From NCBI RefSeq assembly GCF_024810105.1, contig NZ_JANUDX010000003.1, positions 62,001-126,000 of the forward strand: a stretch of 64,000 nt of DNA. Reading direction: 5' to 3'. The number at the start of each line of letters is the position of its first letter. The stretch's first letter is position 1. Source of the DNA: Stenotrophomonas sp. BIGb0135. Lineage in GTDB: Bacteria > Pseudomonadota > Gammaproteobacteria > Xanthomonadales > Xanthomonadaceae. A program made the translations under genes and the position numbers. Shown in pieces: positions 7,933-16,781 of the stretch. The notes below the pieces were generated by a model. It saw only the letters and a list, made by a program, of their open reading frames with translations. It was not told the origin of the DNA and did no database searches.

Positions 7933-9472
7933 GCCCGTCGAGATCGTCTGGCCGCCAGGCGGCGGCCAGCACCCGCGCCCGCTGCGCGGCCACGTCGGTC
8001 TCGATGCGAGCCAACAGCGGCGTCCACCCCGGCGCAGCGTGCAGCGCAGTGAACAAAGGCGTCGCCCGCAACCAGGCGGCGTCGCGGAAACCAGCGTCCA
8101 CGGCGCGCTGCAGGTCGTCCACGGCCGCATCGGCATCGCCCTGGGCCTGGTGCAACAGGGCGCGCTCGATGGCGGCGTCCGCCCAGCCATCGCCGGCCTC
8201 GCCCTGCAGCGCCGCCAGCCGCCCGGCCACCCAGTCGGGGGTCGCCGGCGCGTTGCCATACAGGCCCGCAAGGGTCTGCCCCAGCGTCTGCTGCGGACGC
8301 AGTTGCCGGCTCCGTTCAAACGCCTGCGCCGCCCCCGCCACATCCCCCTGCAGCAACCGCAGCTCGCCCTGCAGGCGGTACAACTGCGGGTGCGGGGTGC
8401 CGCGGGCCAGCGCCTGCTGCAGCGCCTCGTCTGCCCTGCCCGCCTCGCCCCTGAGCAGCAGGCTGCGCGGCCAGGCGATGTTGGCGAACACATTGTCGGG
8501 AAACAACTGGAAGCTGCGTTCGTGGCGATGTGCCGCAGCGTCGGTGAACCCGAGCAGTTCCAGTTCACGCGCGACCTGCACCTCACGGAAGCGCACGCGC
8601 TCGGGGGCGCGCAACGCCAGGTTGGCCTGCAGCGCCTGCACCAGCTGGCCCTGTTCCTGCTGCAGGTACGCCAACGAGGCGCGCGTGCGCTCATCGTCCG
8701 GGTCCAACGCGACTGCGCGCTGGTAATCGGCCATCGCGCGCGGCATCGATCCGAGGCAGTCATGGGCGTACCCCCGCGCGGCGAATGCGGCCGCATCGTC
8801 GGGTGCGGCACGCAGTACCCGGTCCGCTTCGAGCAATGCCTGCTGCGCCTGCTCGGCGGGGCCATTGAACAGGCAGGTATCGGCCGCGAGCGCACGCGCC
8901 AGCCCGCGTCGCGCGGCGGGCAGGTCCGGGTCGATCTGCAGGGCTTGCCGATACAGCGCGATGGCGCGCGTGTTGTTGCTGGCCTGGCCGATCCCGGCGT
9001 AGTGGTCGGCACGCTGCAGCAGCGGCTCCGCCGGCGAGCGCGGGCCGGCGCCGGGCCAGGCCATGACCGCCGTGACCACCACCACGACGGCGGCACTGGC
9101 GGCCGCGCCGACGGCCCACCAGCGCCTGCGCGGGACCGGATGGCCCGCTACGACGCGCGCGACCGGCTGCAACGGCGCGCACAACTGGTAGCCGCGGCCA
9201 CGCACCGAGCGGACGTAGCGCGGCTGGCGACTGTCATCGCCGAGGGCCTGGCGGAGCAGCTTCACCCGCTGGCTGATGGCGTCTTCGCCGACCACCGCCG
9301 GGGCCCAGACCTGCTCGGCGAGGGTATCGAAGGTCGCCACGTCGGTGCCGTGGGCCAGCAGGCAATCGAGCAGCCGCCAACTGAGGCCGCTGACCGGCAA
9401 CAGCGCATCGCCACGCCGCACCTCCTGCGCGGTGCGGTCGATGTCCAGGTCCAGCAGGCGCACGGTTTCCAT
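7901..9472 (-). CDS. Membrane-anchored winged-helix regulator with TPR domain (CadC/ToxR-like)
   Basis: 523 aa. An N-terminal OmpR/PhoB-type winged helix (residues 1-95, ending YVRSVRGRGYQL) is followed by one membrane segment (about 115-135, WWAVGAAASAAVVVVVTAVMAW). A periplasmic C-terminal half then carries repeated TPR-like helices (for example ALYRQALQIDPDLPAARRGLARAL). This is the ToxR/CadC layout: DNA binding without a phosphorelay and signal sensing outside the membrane. Start at METVRLLDLDI; an upstream in-frame Met (MLGR) is possible and neither has a strong RBS. Divergent from the VOC gene and convergent with the serine hydrolase; targets unknown. Confidence 0.88.
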   Translation of the reverse strand: METVRLLDLDIDRTAQEVRRGDALLPVSGLSWRLLDCLLAHGTDVATFDTLAEQVWAPAVVGEDAISQRVKLLRQALGDDSRQPRYVRSVRGRGYQLCAPLQPVARVVAGHPVPRRRWWAVGAAASAAVVVVVTAVMAWPGAGPRSPAEPLLQRADHYAGIGQASNNTRAIALYRQALQIDPDLPAARRGLARALAADTCLFNGPAEQAQQALLEADRVLRAAPDDAAAFAARGYAHDCLGSMPRAMADYQRAVALDPDDERTRASLAYLQQEQGQLVQALQANLALRAPERVRFREVQVARELELLGFTDAAAHRHERSFQLFPDNVFANIAWPRSLLLRGEAGRADEALQQALARGTPHPQLYRLQGELRLLQGDVAGAAQAFERSRQLRPQQTLGQTLAGLYGNAPATPDWVAGRLAALQGEAGDGWADAAIERALLHQAQGDADAAVDDLQRAVDAGFRDAAWLRATPLFTALHAAPGWTPLLARIETDVAAQRARVLAAAWRPDDLDGLSAGPATGTR

Positions 9473-9605
9473 GCGGCCAAGCATAGGGCACCGCCGACCC
9501 GCCACACAGGTGCCGTGGGTGTCCCGACAGGCAGCGTGCCATCGCTCACCGCGCGCTGGCGGCGGCGGGCGTAACGTACTGGTTTCCCTTGCACTGCGCA
9601 CGACC

Positions 9606-9998
9606 ATGACCGACCTGCACATCGACCGCCTCGACCACCTGGTTCTCACCGTCGCCGACATCGACGCCACGGCTGATTTCTACCAGCGCGTGCTGGGTAT
9701 GCAGGTGGAGACCTTCGGTGCCGGGCGCACCGCGCTGCGATTCGGCCTGCAGAAGATCAACCTGCATGCCGCGGGGCGGGAATTCGAGCCCAAGGCGCTG
9801 AACCCCACGCCGGGGTCGGCGGACCTGTGCCTGGTCACCTACGCGACCATGGACGAGATCCTGGCCCACCTGCGCGCGCAGGGCGTGGCGATCGAGGACG
9901 GCCCGGTGCAGCGCACGGGCGCCACCGGCCCGATCCTGTCGGTGTACTTCCGCGACCCAGACGCCAACCTGATCGAGGTCTCGCACTACCTGGATTAA
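9606..9998 (+). CDS. VOC family protein (glyoxalase/bleomycin resistance fold)
   Basis: 130-aa single vicinal-oxygen-chelate domain with two beta-alpha-beta-beta-beta modules. It begins IDRLDHLVLTVADIDATADFYQRVLGM, with the usual first-module His (H11), and ends DPDANLIEVSHY with the second-module Glu. Similar small proteins are annotated as glyoxalase/dioxygenase-like or virulence-associated, but the reaction is unknown. The 133-nt gap to the divergent regulator could hold promoters for both. Its stop codon overlaps the stop of the convergent chitinase-like gene. Confidence 0.9.
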   Translation: MTDLHIDRLDHLVLTVADIDATADFYQRVLGMQVETFGAGRTALRFGLQKINLHAAGREFEPKALNPTPGSADLCLVTYATMDEILAHLRAQGVAIEDGPVQRTGATGPILSVYFRDPDANLIEVSHYLD

Positions 9999-11170
9999 GG
10001 CTGGAACGGCCTGGCCATCGCGCGCAGCAGACTGCCCTCGGCATCGTCGCCGGTGAGCTCCCAGGTGAACACGCCCCGCAGCGCGGACGCCTTGGCAAAC
10101 TCGGCGCGCACGCCAATCGAGGCGGGGTCTTCATAGCTGATGAAAATCCGCTCGGCCGCGTTGTACAGCCACGGCGCCTGCGCCACCGGGTGCCAATGCC
10201 GCTGCCAGCCGGGCTGGTCGAGGAAGTCGCTGCGGATGCGTCGCCAGTCGCCGGCATCGAACGGAGCGCTGTAGGGTTGGTACAGGCCATCGGCCGCGTG
10301 GGTGGTGACACGGAAACCGCGCCCGTAGAACGGCACGCCGAGCACCAGCTTGTCGGCTGGCACGCCGTGCTGCCGGTAGTACTGCACCGCGCCGGCGACG
10401 TTGTTCCAGCGCCGCTGCGCCGGGTCCAGCGGATCGGCGGGCACCTCGCGCAGCGGCGCGTTGAAAGTGGACACGCTGGAGAAGCCGGTGCCCATGTCGT
10501 AGCTCATCAGGTTGATGAAATCGAGCGTGCGGCCCAGTTCCTCCAGCGCATAGCTGCGCGCCGGATCGTAGGGGCCATCGGTCTGCACGCGGCCGGCCGG
10601 CAGCGCGGCGGTCAGCAGCAGGTGGGCGTGGCGCGCCTTGCCGACCACGTCCAACTGACGGCGGAACTCCTGCACCAGCAGGGTCATGTTGCGGCGGTCC
10701 TGCGGGCGGTCGGTGATCCCGGTCGGGCCGCCGTACACCGGGAATTCCCAGTCGATGTCCACGCCATCGAAACTGCCGCGGTGCTGCTCGAAGAACAGCG
10801 TCACGCAGGAAGCCACGAAGCGTTGGCGACGCTCGGCGGTGAGCGCGGCATCGGAGAAGCCGCCGGCATTCCAGCCGCCGATCGAGATCAGCGTGTGCAG
10901 GCGCGGGTGTGTGCGCTTGAGCGCAGCCAGTGCCTGGAAGTGCCCGGCGGCCTGCGCATCCACGACGCAGCGCCCGTCGTCGATCGTGGCGAACGCGTAG
11001 AACAGGTGGGTCAGGGTGTCAGCGGGGATGCTGGCCACCGGGTAGCGTTCGGCCGAGCCACCCGGGTAGTAGGCGCCGATCACCCTGGGCAACGGTTCGG
11101 CGGCGGCCGCAACCCGCGGCATGAGGCCGGCCATCAACACGGCAAGCACGGTCACGACAGGACGGAACAT
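9995..11170 (-). CDS. Secreted GH18 chitinase-like glycosyl hydrolase
   Basis: 391 aa. Signal peptide at residues 1-24 (VVTVLAVLMAGLMPRVAAAA), then a single GH18 TIM barrel from residue 28. The SIGGW strand motif lies at about 96-100 and the catalytic DxxDxDxE is DGVDIDWE, with Glu142 as acid/base. The conserved Tyr/Met segment (NLMSYDMGTG) follows at about 215, and a C-terminal Trp (GVFTWELTGDD) closes the barrel. All catalytic residues are present, so it should hydrolyse chitin or a related beta-1,4-GlcNAc polymer. There is no separate chitin-binding module. The gene stands alone. Confidence 0.93.
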   Translation of the reverse strand: MFRPVVTVLAVLMAGLMPRVAAAAEPLPRVIGAYYPGGSAERYPVASIPADTLTHLFYAFATIDDGRCVVDAQAAGHFQALAALKRTHPRLHTLISIGGWNAGGFSDAALTAERRQRFVASCVTLFFEQHRGSFDGVDIDWEFPVYGGPTGITDRPQDRRNMTLLVQEFRRQLDVVGKARHAHLLLTAALPAGRVQTDGPYDPARSYALEELGRTLDFINLMSYDMGTGFSSVSTFNAPLREVPADPLDPAQRRWNNVAGAVQYYRQHGVPADKLVLGVPFYGRGFRVTTHAADGLYQPYSAPFDAGDWRRIRSDFLDQPGWQRHWHPVAQAPWLYNAAERIFISYEDPASIGVRAEFAKASALRGVFTWELTGDDAEGSLLRAMARPFQP

Positions 11171-11421
11171 GGCCTCTCCTCGTTCAACGACAAGGCCACG
11201 TTAGCAGCTGGATCGATGCGCGACGACCGTCGCGCGCGCCTTTGGGCACCCTGTCCTGCCATCCCGTCCAGCGGACACCCCCGCCCCTCCCGCATGCGAC
11301 ATCGCCGCATCCAGGGACGCCATCCCGAGTCATGCGCCGTGTCGGGCGATGTCCGCTTGCGACGCCGCTGACGGCGCCTGCAACGCGGTAAGGTAAGCGC
11401 AGTTCTTCCTGCCCAGCGTAC
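11171..11421. other. Intergenic region between divergent chitinase and TPR genes
   Basis: 251 nt that should contain the two divergent promoters. I see no convincing coding sequence, terminator or repeat unit; the short reading frames here lack family-like composition. No operator could be assigned. Confidence 0.4.
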
Positions 11422-12444
11422 ATGACCGCTCCGCATCACACACACGACATCGCCCCGGACAGCGACGCCCTCGCGGCCCTCGAAGCGCGCGCGTACGCCG
11501 CCTTCGACCAGGGCCAGCTGCAGCAGGCCAGCGCGCTGTTCGGCGAGCTGGCCGGGTACGCCCCGCACGTCGGCTACCTGCATTACATGCGCGGCCTGGC
11601 GCACAAGTACCTGCGCGATTGGCCAGCCTCGCTGCAGCACAACCTGCACGCGCAGGCGCTGCAGCCGCAGCTGGATGAGAGCGCGGCCTGGAACGCCGGC
11701 ATCGCCGCCACCGCGCTCGGCGACTGGGCCGAGGCGCGCCGGCAGTGGGCGCACTGCGGCATCACTCTTCCCGAGGGCGATGGCCCGGTGGAACGCGACT
11801 TCGGGATGATCGGCGTCCGGCTCAACCCGTGGGGCGACGGCGAGACGGTGTTCGCCCGCCGCATCGATGTGGTGCGTGCACGCCTGTTGAACGTCCCACT
11901 GCCCGAATCCGGCCATCGCCTGTTCGACATCGTGCTGCACGATGGGGCCAAGACCGGCGAACGCGCGCTCGATGACGGCGTGGTGCCGGTGTTCAACGCG
12001 CTGCAGATCCTCGAGCGCTCGGATCACCGCACGTTCGTGGCGTTCATCCGCTGCCCGTCGGCCGACGACCTCGATACGCTGCAGGCGGCAGAACTGCCTG
12101 GCATCGGTTACGTGGAGGACTGGACCGCCTCGATCGTCCATCTGTGCCTGCGTTGCAGCTACGGCGTTGGCCACGTGCACGGGGATGGCGACAGTGCGCA
12201 CGAGGACGATGCAGCCAGCAACGATGATTGGCAGATCGAACGCACGCTCGGCATCGGTGCACAGGGCAAGGCTGCGGTGGAGCGACTGCTCGCCGACTGG
12301 GTTGCCGCCGGGCCGGGGCGCGGCGTGGATGCGATCGAGTTCCCGGCCTGTGAGGAAACCGCGCCGGAAGACGGCACGGTGTGGTGGCGCGACGTTACCG
12401 ACGGCCAGGACGAGGACGCAGGCGCGGACGACGCCGGCGCATAG
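11422..12444 (+). CDS. TPR-containing protein of unknown function
   Basis: 340 aa, no signal peptide, probably cytoplasmic. The N-terminal third (residues 15-110) forms about three TPR-like helix pairs (LEARAYAAFDQGQLQQASALF, HYMRGLAHKYLRDWPASL, AWNAGIAATALGDWAEARRQW). The rest is an unfamiliar domain containing RLNPWGDGETVFARRID and an acidic C-terminus. The TPRs suggest a protein-interaction role; no enzymatic motif is visible. Monocistronic, and ends just before a bidirectional terminator shared with pnp. Confidence 0.8.
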   Translation: MTAPHHTHDIAPDSDALAALEARAYAAFDQGQLQQASALFGELAGYAPHVGYLHYMRGLAHKYLRDWPASLQHNLHAQALQPQLDESAAWNAGIAATALGDWAEARRQWAHCGITLPEGDGPVERDFGMIGVRLNPWGDGETVFARRIDVVRARLLNVPLPESGHRLFDIVLHDGAKTGERALDDGVVPVFNALQILERSDHRTFVAFIRCPSADDLDTLQAAELPGIGYVEDWTASIVHLCLRCSYGVGHVHGDGDSAHEDDAASNDDWQIERTLGIGAQGKAAVERLLADWVAAGPGRGVDAIEFPACEETAPEDGTVWWRDVTDGQDEDAGADDAGA

Positions 12445-12470
12445 CAGGCCAGGCGCCGGCAACCACGCAC

Positions 12471-12502
12471 AAAAAAAGCGGGCCGAAGCCCGCTTTTTTT
12501 TT
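12471..12502. terminator. Bidirectional terminator between TPR gene and pnp
   Basis: AAAAAAAGCGGGC-CGAA-GCCCGCTTTTTTTTT: a 6-bp GC stem with a GNRA-like loop, flanked by A- and T-runs on both sides, so it works on either strand. It ends the plus-strand TPR gene and the minus-strand rpsO-pnp operon. Confidence 0.92.
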
Positions 12503-12555
12503 CGAAAGCGTGAGGGCCCAGGGCCCCCAGCTACCGGATGATCAGCGTGCGCCGA

Positions 12556-14664
12556 TTACTCGGCAACAGCGCCTTCGCCTTCTTCGACGGCCTTCATGGA
12601 CAGGCGGATACGGCCCTGCTTGTCCACTTCCAGCACCTTGACCTTGACCACGTCGCCTTCCTTCAGCTTGTCGCCGACCTTCTCGACGCGCTCGCTGGAG
12701 ATCTGCGAGACGTGGACCAGACCGTCCTTGCCCGGCAGGATCGTGACGAACGCACCGAAGTCCATGATCTTGGCGACCTTGCCTTCGTAGATGCGGCCCG
12801 GCTCGACGTCCGAGGTGATCTGCTCGATGCGGGCCTTGGCCGCCTGCGCGGCGATGGCGTTGACCGAGGCGATGACGATGGTGCCGTCATCCTGGATGTC
12901 GATCTGGGTGCCGGTTTCCTTGGTGATGGCCTGGATGGTGGAACCACCCTTGCCGATCACTTCGCGGATCTTGTCCGGGTGGATCTTGATGGTCAGCAGG
13001 CGCGGCGCGTAGTCCGACAGCTCTTCGCGCGGGGCGGTCAGGCCGTGGGCCATTTCACCCAGGATGTGCAGACGGCCAGCCTTGGCCTGCTGCAGTGCCT
13101 GCTTCATGATCTCTTCGGTGATGCCTTCGATCTTGATGTCCATCTGCAGGGCGGAGATGCCCTCAGCGGTACCGGCGACCTTGAAGTCCATGTCGCCCAG
13201 GTGATCTTCGTCACCCAGGATGTCGGACAGGACGACGAAGCGCTCGCCTTCCTTGACCAGGCCCATGGCGATACCCGCCACCGGCGACTTGACCGGCACG
13301 CCGGCGTCCATCAGGGCCAGCGACGAACCGCAGACCGAGGCCATCGACGAGGAGCCGTTGGATTCGGTGATTTCCGAGACCACGCGGATGGTGTACGGGA
13401 AGGCTTCCAGCGACGGCATCACTGCCAGCACGCCGCGCTTGGCGAGGCGGCCGTGGCCGATTTCGCGACGCTTCGGGCCCATCATGCGGCCGGTCTCGCC
13501 CACCGAGTAGGGCGGGAAGTTGTAATGGAACAGGAAGTTGTCCTTGTACTCACCGGACACGGCGTCGATCACCTGACCATCGCGGGCGGTGCCCAGGGTG
13601 ATGGTCACGATGGCCTGCGTTTCACCGCGGGTGAACAGCGAGGAACCGTGGGTACGCGGCAGGATGCCGGTCTTCACGGCGATCGGGCGGACGGTGTCCA
13701 GCGCACGGCCGTCGATGCGGACCTTGGTGTCCAGCACCGAGTTGCGCATGGTGCTGTATTCCAGCTCGCCGAATTCCTTCGACAGCTCGGCCGGGTTCCA
13801 GCCTTCGGCGGCCACGCGGCCAGCCAGCGACTCGACCACGTCCTTCTTGATCGCCGAGATGGCGTCACGGCGCTGCAGCTTGTCGCGCACCTGGAAGGCT
13901 TCGCCCAGGCGCGGGCCGATGGCTTCCTGCAGGGCGCTGATCAGCGCTTCGTTCTTGGCCGGGGCTTCCCAGGTGGACGGCTTGGTGCCGGCTTCCACGG
14001 TCAGCTCGTTGATCGCGTTGATGACCTTCTGCATTTCGCGGTGACCGAAGGTCACGGCGCCCAGCATCACGTCTTCGGACAGCAGCGCGGCTTCGGATTC
14101 CACCATCAGCACGGCGTTGGCGGTACCGGCCACGACCAGTTCCAGCTCCGAATCCTTCAGTTCGGTCACGGTCGGGTTGAGGATGTACTCACCGTTCTTG
14201 TAACCCACCTTGGCGGCGGCGATCGGACCCTTGAACGGGGTACCGGCCAGCGACAGCGCGGCCGAGGCACCGATCAGGGCAGCGATGTCACCATCGATAT
14301 CCGGGTTCAGCGACATCACCGTGGCGATGATCTGCACTTCGTTCTTGTAGTCTTCCGGGAACAGCGGACGGATCGGGCGATCGATCAGGCGCGAAATCAG
14401 CGTCTCTTTTTCGGTCGCGCGGCCTTCGCGCTTGAAGAAGCCACCCGGGATACGGCCACCGGCGTAGAACTTCTCCTGGTAGTCACAGGTCAGGGGGAAG
14501 AAGTCCTGGCCCTCACGCGCGCTCTTGGCAGCCACGGCGGAGACCAGCAGCACGGTGTCGTCGAACTTGACGATGACGGCGCCACCGGCCTGACGGGCGA
14601 TTTCGCCGGTTTCAAGCGTGACGGTGTGCTTGCCGTACTGGAAGGTTTTGGTGATTTTTGCCAC
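12556..14664 (-). CDS. pnp: Polyribonucleotide nucleotidyltransferase (PNPase)
   Basis: 3'-5' phosphorolytic exoribonuclease and degradosome component. 702 aa, normal length. Two RNase PH domains (about 10-225 and 310-540) flank an alpha-helical linker; the second contains [22 protein letters not shown] domain ([20 protein letters not shown], about 560-610) and an S1 domain ([20 protein letters not shown], about 620-690) follow. GTG start at 14662-14664, with AAGGA nine nt upstream and the conserved N-terminus (M)[10 protein letters not shown]. Downstream of rpsO after a strong hairpin, as in E. coli, where RNase III and PNPase autoregulate from this spacer. Confidence 0.98.
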   Translation of the reverse strand: MAKITKTFQYGKHTVTLETGEIARQAGGAVIVKFDDTVLLVSAVAAKSAREGQDFFPLTCDYQEKFYAGGRIPGGFFKREGRATEKETLISRLIDRPIRPLFPEDYKNEVQIIATVMSLNPDIDGDIAALIGASAALSLAGTPFKGPIAAAKVGYKNGEYILNPTVTELKDSELELVVAGTANAVLMVESEAALLSEDVMLGAVTFGHREMQKVINAINELTVEAGTKPSTWEAPAKNEALISALQEAIGPRLGEAFQVRDKLQRRDAISAIKKDVVESLAGRVAAEGWNPAELSKEFGELEYSTMRNSVLDTKVRIDGRALDTVRPIAVKTGILPRTHGSSLFTRGETQAIVTITLGTARDGQVIDAVSGEYKDNFLFHYNFPPYSVGETGRMMGPKRREIGHGRLAKRGVLAVMPSLEAFPYTIRVVSEITESNGSSSMASVCGSSLALMDAGVPVKSPVAGIAMGLVKEGERFVVLSDILGDEDHLGDMDFKVAGTAEGISALQMDIKIEGITEEIMKQALQQAKAGRLHILGEMAHGLTAPREELSDYAPRLLTIKIHPDKIREVIGKGGSTIQAITKETGTQIDIQDDGTIVIASVNAIAAQAAKARIEQITSDVEPGRIYEGKVAKIMDFGAFVTILPGKDGLVHVSQISSERVEKVGDKLKEGDVVKVKVLEVDKQGRIRLSMKAVEEGEGAVAE

Positions 14665-14768
14665 GGGGGATGTCCTTGGGATGATGCTTTCTTCGAATGG
14701 ACCGCGGGCGACCCTTGCCGCCGACGGGTGACCGGTTGTCCGGCCCAGGCGTTTGATGCGGTACGACC

Positions 14769-14801
14769 AAAACAAAACCGCGGCGCATTCCTGCGCCGCG
14801 G
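14769..14801 (-). terminator. rpsO-pnp intercistronic hairpin/terminator
   Basis: On the minus strand CCGCGGCGCA-GGAA-TGCGCCGCGG (10 bp, GGAA loop) is followed by TTTTGTTTT, 14 nt after the rpsO stop. It corresponds in position to the partial terminator after rpsO in E. coli: it probably protects rpsO mRNA while letting some transcripts read into pnp. Confidence 0.85.
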
Positions 14802-14814
14802 TGGGGGTTCGTGC

Positions 14815-15075
14815 TTAGCGACGCAGGCCGAGCTTTTCGATCAGGGCCTTGTAACGCGGAGCGTCTTTCTTCTTCAGGTAGTCGAGCAGGCTGCGGCGGC
14901 GGTTGACCATCTGCAGCAGACCGCGGCGGCTGTGGTGATCCTTCTTGTGGGTCTTGAAGTGGCCGGTCAGCAGTTCGATGCGGGCGGTCAGCAGGGCGAC
15001 CTGGACTTCCGGGGAGCCGGTGTCAGCCGCGCTGCGCTTGTTGTCTTCAATGACCTTCTGGGTGTCGATCGACAT
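14815..15075 (-). CDS. rpsO: 30S ribosomal protein S15
   Basis: Primary 16S rRNA-binding protein of the small-subunit platform. 86 aa ([18 protein letters not shown]...), one residue off the common 88-89, with the four-helix fold and the [22 protein letters not shown]-binding segment. ATG at 15073-15075. Sits between truB and pnp, in the same order as in E. coli. Known relatives repress their own translation through a leader pseudoknot; that was not examined here. Confidence 0.98.
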   Translation of the reverse strand: MSIDTQKVIEDNKRSAADTGSPEVQVALLTARIELLTGHFKTHKKDHHSRRGLLQMVNRRRSLLDYLKKKDAPRYKALIEKLGLRR

Positions 15076-15249
15076 TTCTATTTTCTCTTGGATGCGTGGC
15101 CCGCAGAAACGTCCCATTGACGTACCGCGCGACTCGCCGTGAACGAAAGGATGAACCCGCAGAACGCGGGGAGCCTGAAAAGGCCGCGAAATTGTAACGG
15201 TAGCGGCCGTCCGGGACAAGGACCGATGCCCCGGACAGCGGAGGCGCGG

Positions 15250-16161
15250 TCAGAAGTTGAAGCGGCGTTGCGGGGCCAGCAGGCCGGTCTCGTCAACCTG
15301 CCCCAGCCCCTGGATGGCCTCGTCCGGGCCATAGACCGCGACCACGCCCTGCGCCCAGTCAGCATTGCGCAGGCGCTGGCCCACGCAGAAGCGGCGTGCC
15401 TGTTCATCGTCCAGGGTGACCCGCGGATAGTCCGCCAGGCCCGCGCCCAGCGGCAACAGCAGGGCCTCCATGCCGGCCTCGTCGCCCTGGTCGGCCAGGG
15501 CGCGCAGGGTGTCCAGGGTCACCATCGGGGCGTCGCGGAACGGGTCGACCCACAACCGGCGCAGCCCGGCGATATGCGCACCGCACCCCAGGGTCTCGCC
15601 CAAGTCGCGGGCCAGGCTGCGGATGTACGTGCCTGAACCGCAGGTCACGCGCAGGCTCAGGCGACCCGGCTGCTGGTCCAGCACCTCGATGGCATGCACG
15701 TGCACCTCGCGCTCGGGCGCCTCGATGACATCCCCGCGTCGGGCCTTCACATACAGCGGTTCGCCGCCCTGCTTCAGCGCGGAGTAGATCGGTGCGCGCT
15801 GCAGGATGCGCCCCTTCAGCGGCGCCAACGCCGCCTCCAGCTCGGCCGCGCTGATCGCCGGGACCGGCCGCTCGCGCAGCACCGTGCCGTCCGAATCGTC
15901 GGTGTCGGTGGTCTGCCCCAGCACCACCTCGGCGTCATATGCCTTGGCCGAGCCCAGCAGCAGCCCGGCGATCTTGGTCGCCTCGCCGAAGCACAGGGGC
16001 AGCAGGCCGGTGGCGAGGGGGTCCAGGCTGCCGGTATGGCCGCCCTTCTCGGCGCGGTAAAGCCGCCGGGCGATCTGCAGCGCGGCGTTGGAGCTCATGC
16101 CGGTCGGCTTGTCGAGCAGCAGGATGCCGTCCAGGCGACGGAAATTGATTCGGGATGCCAT
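15250..16161 (-). CDS. truB: tRNA pseudouridine(55) synthase
   Basis: Makes pseudouridine 55 in the T loop of elongator tRNAs. 303 aa. The catalytic Asp is D47 in [16 protein letters not shown], preceded by the conserved [12 protein letters not shown]. The C-terminal extension (about 250-303) resembles the small PUA-like domain. ATG at 16159-16161, from which the protein begins [12 protein letters not shown]; the frame continues upstream without family similarity. Located between rbfA (119-nt gap) and rpsO in the conserved processing/translation operon. Confidence 0.97.
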   Translation of the reverse strand: MASRINFRRLDGILLLDKPTGMSSNAALQIARRLYRAEKGGHTGSLDPLATGLLPLCFGEATKIAGLLLGSAKAYDAEVVLGQTTDTDDSDGTVLRERPVPAISAAELEAALAPLKGRILQRAPIYSALKQGGEPLYVKARRGDVIEAPEREVHVHAIEVLDQQPGRLSLRVTCGSGTYIRSLARDLGETLGCGAHIAGLRRLWVDPFRDAPMVTLDTLRALADQGDEAGMEALLLPLGAGLADYPRVTLDDEQARRFCVGQRLRNADWAQGVVAVYGPDEAIQGLGQVDETGLLAPQRRFNF

Positions 16162-16280
16162 GCCATGATTTCGATCGGCGCCATGTGGCGCTGCCGGCGT
16201 TCCCGGCGTTCGGCGATGCGGTCGCTTGTGGACCCGGGCATCGCCCCATAAGACAACAGCCCTTGCGGGCTGTTGGTCCA

Positions 16281-16703
16281 TCAATCGGCGTTCTTTTCGC
16301 TCTCGTCCGCGTCGCCGTCCCCACCCTCGTCGGCCTGGCGGCTTTTCTCGGCCGCCACCGTATCGGGCAGGTCGCGCAGGATGTTGTCGATGCGCTCGCC
16401 GCGGTCCACCGAATCATCGTAGTGGAAGTGCAACTCGGGCACGTGGCGCAGCTTCATCGCCCGCGCCAGTTCCATGCGCAGGCCCCAGGCCAGTTCCTTC
16501 AGGCCCTTCATGGCTTCCACCGAACGCTCGGGCATCAGTGCCGTGACGAAGATCTTGGCATGGGCCATGTCACGGGTGATTTCCACGTCGGAGACGCTCA
16601 CCGAAGGCAAGCCGTGTTCACGCACCGCGTTGTGCACGAGCGTTCCCAGTTCACGGCGGATCTGGGCGGAAACACGGTCGGTTCGATGGAAGGTCTTTGG
16701 CAC
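16281..16703 (-). CDS. rbfA: Ribosome-binding factor A
   Basis: 30S maturation and cold-adaptation factor that binds free 30S subunits near helix 1 of 16S rRNA. 140 aa with the KH-like fold: basic N-terminus ([19 protein letters not shown]), [15 protein letters not shown] strand region, and [22 protein letters not shown]. The C-terminal 20 residues are acidic and low-complexity ([16 protein letters not shown]), a common variable tail. Lies 78 nt after infB and before truB. Confidence 0.97.
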   Translation of the reverse strand: MPKTFHRTDRVSAQIRRELGTLVHNAVREHGLPSVSVSDVEITRDMAHAKIFVTALMPERSVEAMKGLKELAWGLRMELARAMKLRHVPELHFHYDDSVDRGERIDNILRDLPDTVAAEKSRQADEGGDGDADESEKNAD

Positions 16704-16781
16704 GGTAGGCAGACTCGTCTTGAAAGATGATGCGGATAAGCGGAAAGAGCCGGACCGCGCGCGGCGGTCCGGCCTGGAACA